From contig NZ_BDBU01000025.1 of the NCBI RefSeq assembly GCF_001613145.1, positions 148,041-212,040 on the forward strand: a stretch of 64,000 bases of DNA, given 5' to 3'. Positions within the stretch are counted from its first letter, which is position 1; each line of letters opens with the position of its first letter. The DNA comes from Nocardia jejuensis NBRC 103114 (lineage in GTDB: Bacteria; Actinomycetota; Actinomycetes; Mycobacteriales; Mycobacteriaceae). The notes under the pieces were generated by a model that was not told where the DNA came from, ran no database searches, and worked only from the letters and a program-made list of their open reading frames with translations. Made by a program: the position numbers and the translations under genes. This document shows positions 61,507 to 64,000 of the stretch, piece by piece.

Positions 61507-62714
61507 TCGTGCTCCTGTGTGTGTGCCGCCGGAAAGGTCGCCAGGACCCGTGATCCGCCGTCCGTGCCCGTGGTCAGGGTGAGGTCGCCGCCGGCGGCCT
61601 GCAGTCGTTCGCGCAGACCGGACAGCCCGGAACCGAGCTTCGGGGTGTCGCCGAATCCCACACCGTCGTCGGTGACGTCGATGGAGGTGGGGGTGACCCG
61701 CACCGTGCAGTGCCGGGCCCCGCTGTGCCGGATGACATTGGTGACGGCCTCGCGCAGCACCCAGCCGAACACCACGCTGTTGCGGGTCGGCAGATCGTCG
61801 CCGTCGGGCAGATCGGCGTCGATCTCGGCGGCGCGCAATGCCGTTCGCGCATTGACCAGTTCACCGGCCAGCGACACCTCGCGCAGGCCGCCGACGGTGC
61901 TGCGCACTCCGGCGAGCGCCTCCCGGGCCAGCCGTTCGACATCGGCCATCTCGGTCTTCGCGCGCTCCGGATCCAGATCCATGAGTCGCTGTGCCAGTTC
62001 GGTTTTGACGGTGATGACGGTCAGCGAGTGCCCGAGGATGTCGTGCACGTCGCGCCCGACCCGAAGGCGCTCCTCGGCGACGGCCAACTCGGTCAACTGT
62101 TTCCGGGCCAGCGTCAGCTGCCGATTGCGCATGATGATCTGCCGGATCCCGCCGACCGCGAAGGAGCTCATGGCGATCGACTGCACGGTCCCGAAATCGG
62201 GCGGCTGCCCCGACAGCAGGCGCGGAATCACCTCGATCGCCAGAATCAGCACCAGTACCAGCGGGACCGAGCGCCGGATCGGCAGGGCGAAGGCGATGTA
62301 CGTGCCGAGGTAGATCCCCAGCCCGGCGGCCGAGGAGTGCAGGGTGATCGACGCCGCGATCGTCAGCAGGCTCATCGCCGCCACCGGGCCCACCACGATC
62401 CGCCACTGCGGACTCGGCCACGACGCCCCGTTGTCCGGGCTGCGCAGCAGCAGCCAGTACGAACCCAGGTAGCAGAGCCCGAAGGCCACGATCACCGCCA
62501 ACGTGTACCACCGCGCCACCGGCTGCTCGAGCTGCGCGGCCTGCCTCAGCGGATCGACGAGGTACACCGACCACACCCAGGCGAACACCCACCCGAGCCG
62601 TCTCCGGCGCGCGATACTCGCCTCGCTCGCGTCGCTATCGTCCAGCACATCGCCGGACGCTACCCGAGGCCAACCCACCGTGCCGGTCAGCGGCGACCCG
62701 CCCGCGCGCGCCAT
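61503..62714 (-). CDS. DesK-like sensor histidine kinase
   Basis: About 403 aa. Five or six hydrophobic helices (about 40-215), then HisKA_3 with the acceptor His in ERLRVGRDVHDILGHSLTVITVK, and HATPase_c (REAVTNVIRHSGA, VTDDGVGF, GSGLSGLRERL). The membrane-embedded sensor has no large extracellular domain, as in DesK-type kinases that sense membrane state. Start placed at ATG 62714; the frame is open for 57 more codons but those are Arg-rich and unlike a protein start. Confidence 0.92.
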   Translation of the reverse strand: MARAGGSPLTGTVGWPRVASGDVLDDSDASEASIARRRRLGWVFAWVWSVYLVDPLRQAAQLEQPVARWYTLAVIVAFGLCYLGSYWLLLRSPDNGASWPSPQWRIVVGPVAAMSLLTIAASITLHSSAAGLGIYLGTYIAFALPIRRSVPLVLVLILAIEVIPRLLSGQPPDFGTVQSIAMSSFAVGGIRQIIMRNRQLTLARKQLTELAVAEERLRVGRDVHDILGHSLTVITVKTELAQRLMDLDPERAKTEMADVERLAREALAGVRSTVGGLREVSLAGELVNARTALRAAEIDADLPDGDDLPTRNSVVFGWVLREAVTNVIRHSGARHCTVRVTPTSIDVTDDGVGFGDTPKLGSGLSGLRERLQAAGGDLTLTTGTDGGSRVLATFPAAHTQEHE

Positions 62715-62987
62715 CACACCCACCCGCCCACGGTCCCCGGTTCTCTCATCCCTCCACCATCCCCGACTCGACCGCCGACGACCCACCCCAACCGTCACGA
62801 CTCCCCCATGACAGTTGTCACCTGCTGAATCCAGGGGGTCGAACGGGCTGCGCCCGCGCTCAGCGCACCGCCTTCGACCGCACACACCGATGGCAGCGAA
62901 ACCGCTCCGACCGGGGTGTGACCCGGCCGAGGTGTCCGCCGCTCGACTCCCTGAAGTCCCGCACGGGCCCGGTGTCGTGCCGACGGG

Positions 62988-64000
62988 TCAGGTGGTGACG
63001 GTGACGGTGTGGAAGCCGGTGGGGCCATACGGGAAGGGGTGGCGGGGAGTGCCGTCCTGAACTTGCCCGGAGCGGCTGGTGGCCCTGGCCTCGATGGTGT
63101 GAACCCCGGCGGGCAGGTCGATGACCGTGCGCCAGCGACGCCAGGCGGCGGGGGCGAGTTCGGAGCCGAGTTCGACGTGGACCCACTCGGTGCCGTCCAC
63201 CCGGATTTCGACCGAGGCGACCCCGCGAGGCGGAGCCCAGGCGACGCCGGCGAGGGTGTGCTTGCCGGATCCGCCGCCGTCACCGGCGGCGATGTCGATG
63301 CGGGCCTGTGGCGTCACCCGCAGCAGTTCGCGGGGCCAGCCGCGCTGGACCCAGTAGTCGGTGTGAGTGTCATCGGCCAGTTCCAGGCCGGACAGCCACT
63401 TCGCACCGGTGTACTGGCCGTACAGACCGGGCACGAAAACCCGTGCGGGGAAGCCGTGTTCGGGCGGCAGCGGTTCGCCGTTCATGCCGATCACCAGATA
63501 GCCGGGCATCTCGCCCGAGCGCAGGGGCTCCAGCGGCAGGGAGATGGTGTAGCCGTCCACGGCGCGGGTGACCAGCTGGGTGGCGCCGGTCTCGGGGATG
63601 GCGTGATCGAGCAGCTCGGTCAGCGGGACGCCGAACCAGCGGGCGTTGCCGGCCCGACCGGCCCCGGGCGTGTTGTGCACACAGACCATCACGGCGTCGA
63701 ATTCCACTGCGCGCTCGGCCAAGTCGGCCAGCGAGAGCCGCAGCGGATGAGCGACCTTGCCGCTGATGGACAGTCGCCAACCGAGTGGATCGATGCGCGG
63801 CGGACGCGAATTCACGTCGGCCACATAGAATCTGCCCGCCTTGGTGATCAGCGGCGACAGGCCCGGCTCGGTGCCGAAACCGTCCTCGGGAACCGGAGTG
63901 TGCGAACCCATGGGGCCGATGCGCCGGACCCGGTCCGCGTGCAACCGGTCGGCTCGGCGCAGCAGCGTCTCCGCCGTGGCCAGCAGTCCGGCGCCGGTCG
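62988..64000 (-). CDS. Molybdopterin-dependent oxidoreductase (sulfite-oxidase fold), partial
   Basis: C-terminal 337 codons; the frame stays open through the window end, so the N-terminus (expected to include membrane helices) is missing. The Mo-binding Cys lies in VMVCVHNTPGAGRAGNARWFGVPLTELL; VPGLYGQYTGAKWLSGLEL and a C-terminal Ig-like dimerisation domain follow. Likely a membrane-anchored oxidoreductase of the YedY/sulfite-oxidase family; substrate unknown. The gap 62715-62987 before the kinase gene shows no gene. Confidence 0.9.
   Translation of the reverse strand, partial: TGAGLLATAETLLRRADRLHADRVRRIGPMGSHTPVPEDGFGTEPGLSPLITKAGRFYVADVNSRPPRIDPLGWRLSISGKVAHPLRLSLADLAERAVEFDAVMVCVHNTPGAGRAGNARWFGVPLTELLDHAIPETGATQLVTRAVDGYTISLPLEPLRSGEMPGYLVIGMNGEPLPPEHGFPARVFVPGLYGQYTGAKWLSGLELADDTHTDYWVQRGWPRELLRVTPQARIDIAAGDGGGSGKHTLAGVAWAPPRGVASVEIRVDGTEWVHVELGSELAPAAWRRWRTVIDLPAGVHTIEARATSRSGQVQDGTPRHPFPYGPTGFHTVTVTT

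Overview
The window is high-GC actinobacterial DNA, most likely from a mycolic-acid-containing genus such as Nocardia. The block tRNA-Asn / small membrane protein / dnaG / dgt / TPM protein matches the order asnT-Rv2342-dnaG-dgt-Rv2345 that I recall from Mycobacterium tuberculosis, with biotin-uptake and small accessory genes inserted. An EphD-type fusion enzyme, an Ami1-type amidase and a CYP157/CYP154 conservon also fit.

Region 1 (1-22.4 kb) is chromosomal backbone. It holds a leftward lipid-redox operon (ferritin-like PF10118 protein, PDR-type ferredoxin reductase, EphD-like hydrolase-dehydrogenase), an APC permease, a peptidoglycan amidase and a MarR/MFS efflux operon. The efflux operon has a 41-bp dyad over an apparently leaderless promoter. 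Then come a secreted serine hydrolase, a quinone oxidoreductase, a complete conservon (sensor-like ATPase, roadblock, DUF742, small GTPase, two P450s), a lipoprotein, a GlsB/YeaQ membrane protein, the helicase HrpB and an HTH protein.

Region 2 (about 22.43-49.96 kb) is a genomic island built by repeated integration at the 3' end of tRNA-Asn. Four direct copies of the tRNA 3' end (22464, 27446, 43187 and the intact gene at 49958-50030), each next to a hairpin terminator, divide it into three segments. Segment A (5 kb) carries an hxsADBC-type His-Xaa-Ser peptide-modification locus with two radical SAM enzymes. Segment B (15.7 kb) carries gene fossils, a broken IS3 element, a three-gene SNF2-helicase / DUF1156 methylase / DUF499 ATPase defence cassette and, convergent with it, a trypsin-NACHT protein with its small partner. 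Segment C (6.8 kb) carries several decayed genes, a low-GC gene of unknown function, an inverted duplication of a small CxxC gene, a NUDIX gene, a DUF5919 gene lacking its usual HTH, and an excisionase/integrase pair beside the tRNA. Only segment C has a complete integrase.

Region 3 (50-64 kb) returns to backbone: the Rv2342-like protein, dnaG, a biotin ECF transporter (bioN-bioY-bioM), an odd 2OG-oxygenase-like protein, an MBL-ydcF-dgt operon, a TPM-domain protein, a DesK/NarL-type two-component pair and a molybdopterin oxidoreductase cut by the window end.

The strongest candidates for something unusual are the actinobacterial HXS locus, the defence genes of segment B and the modular att array that brought them together. 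All positions and motifs come from reading the sequence; family names come from remembered family signatures, and no database search was run.
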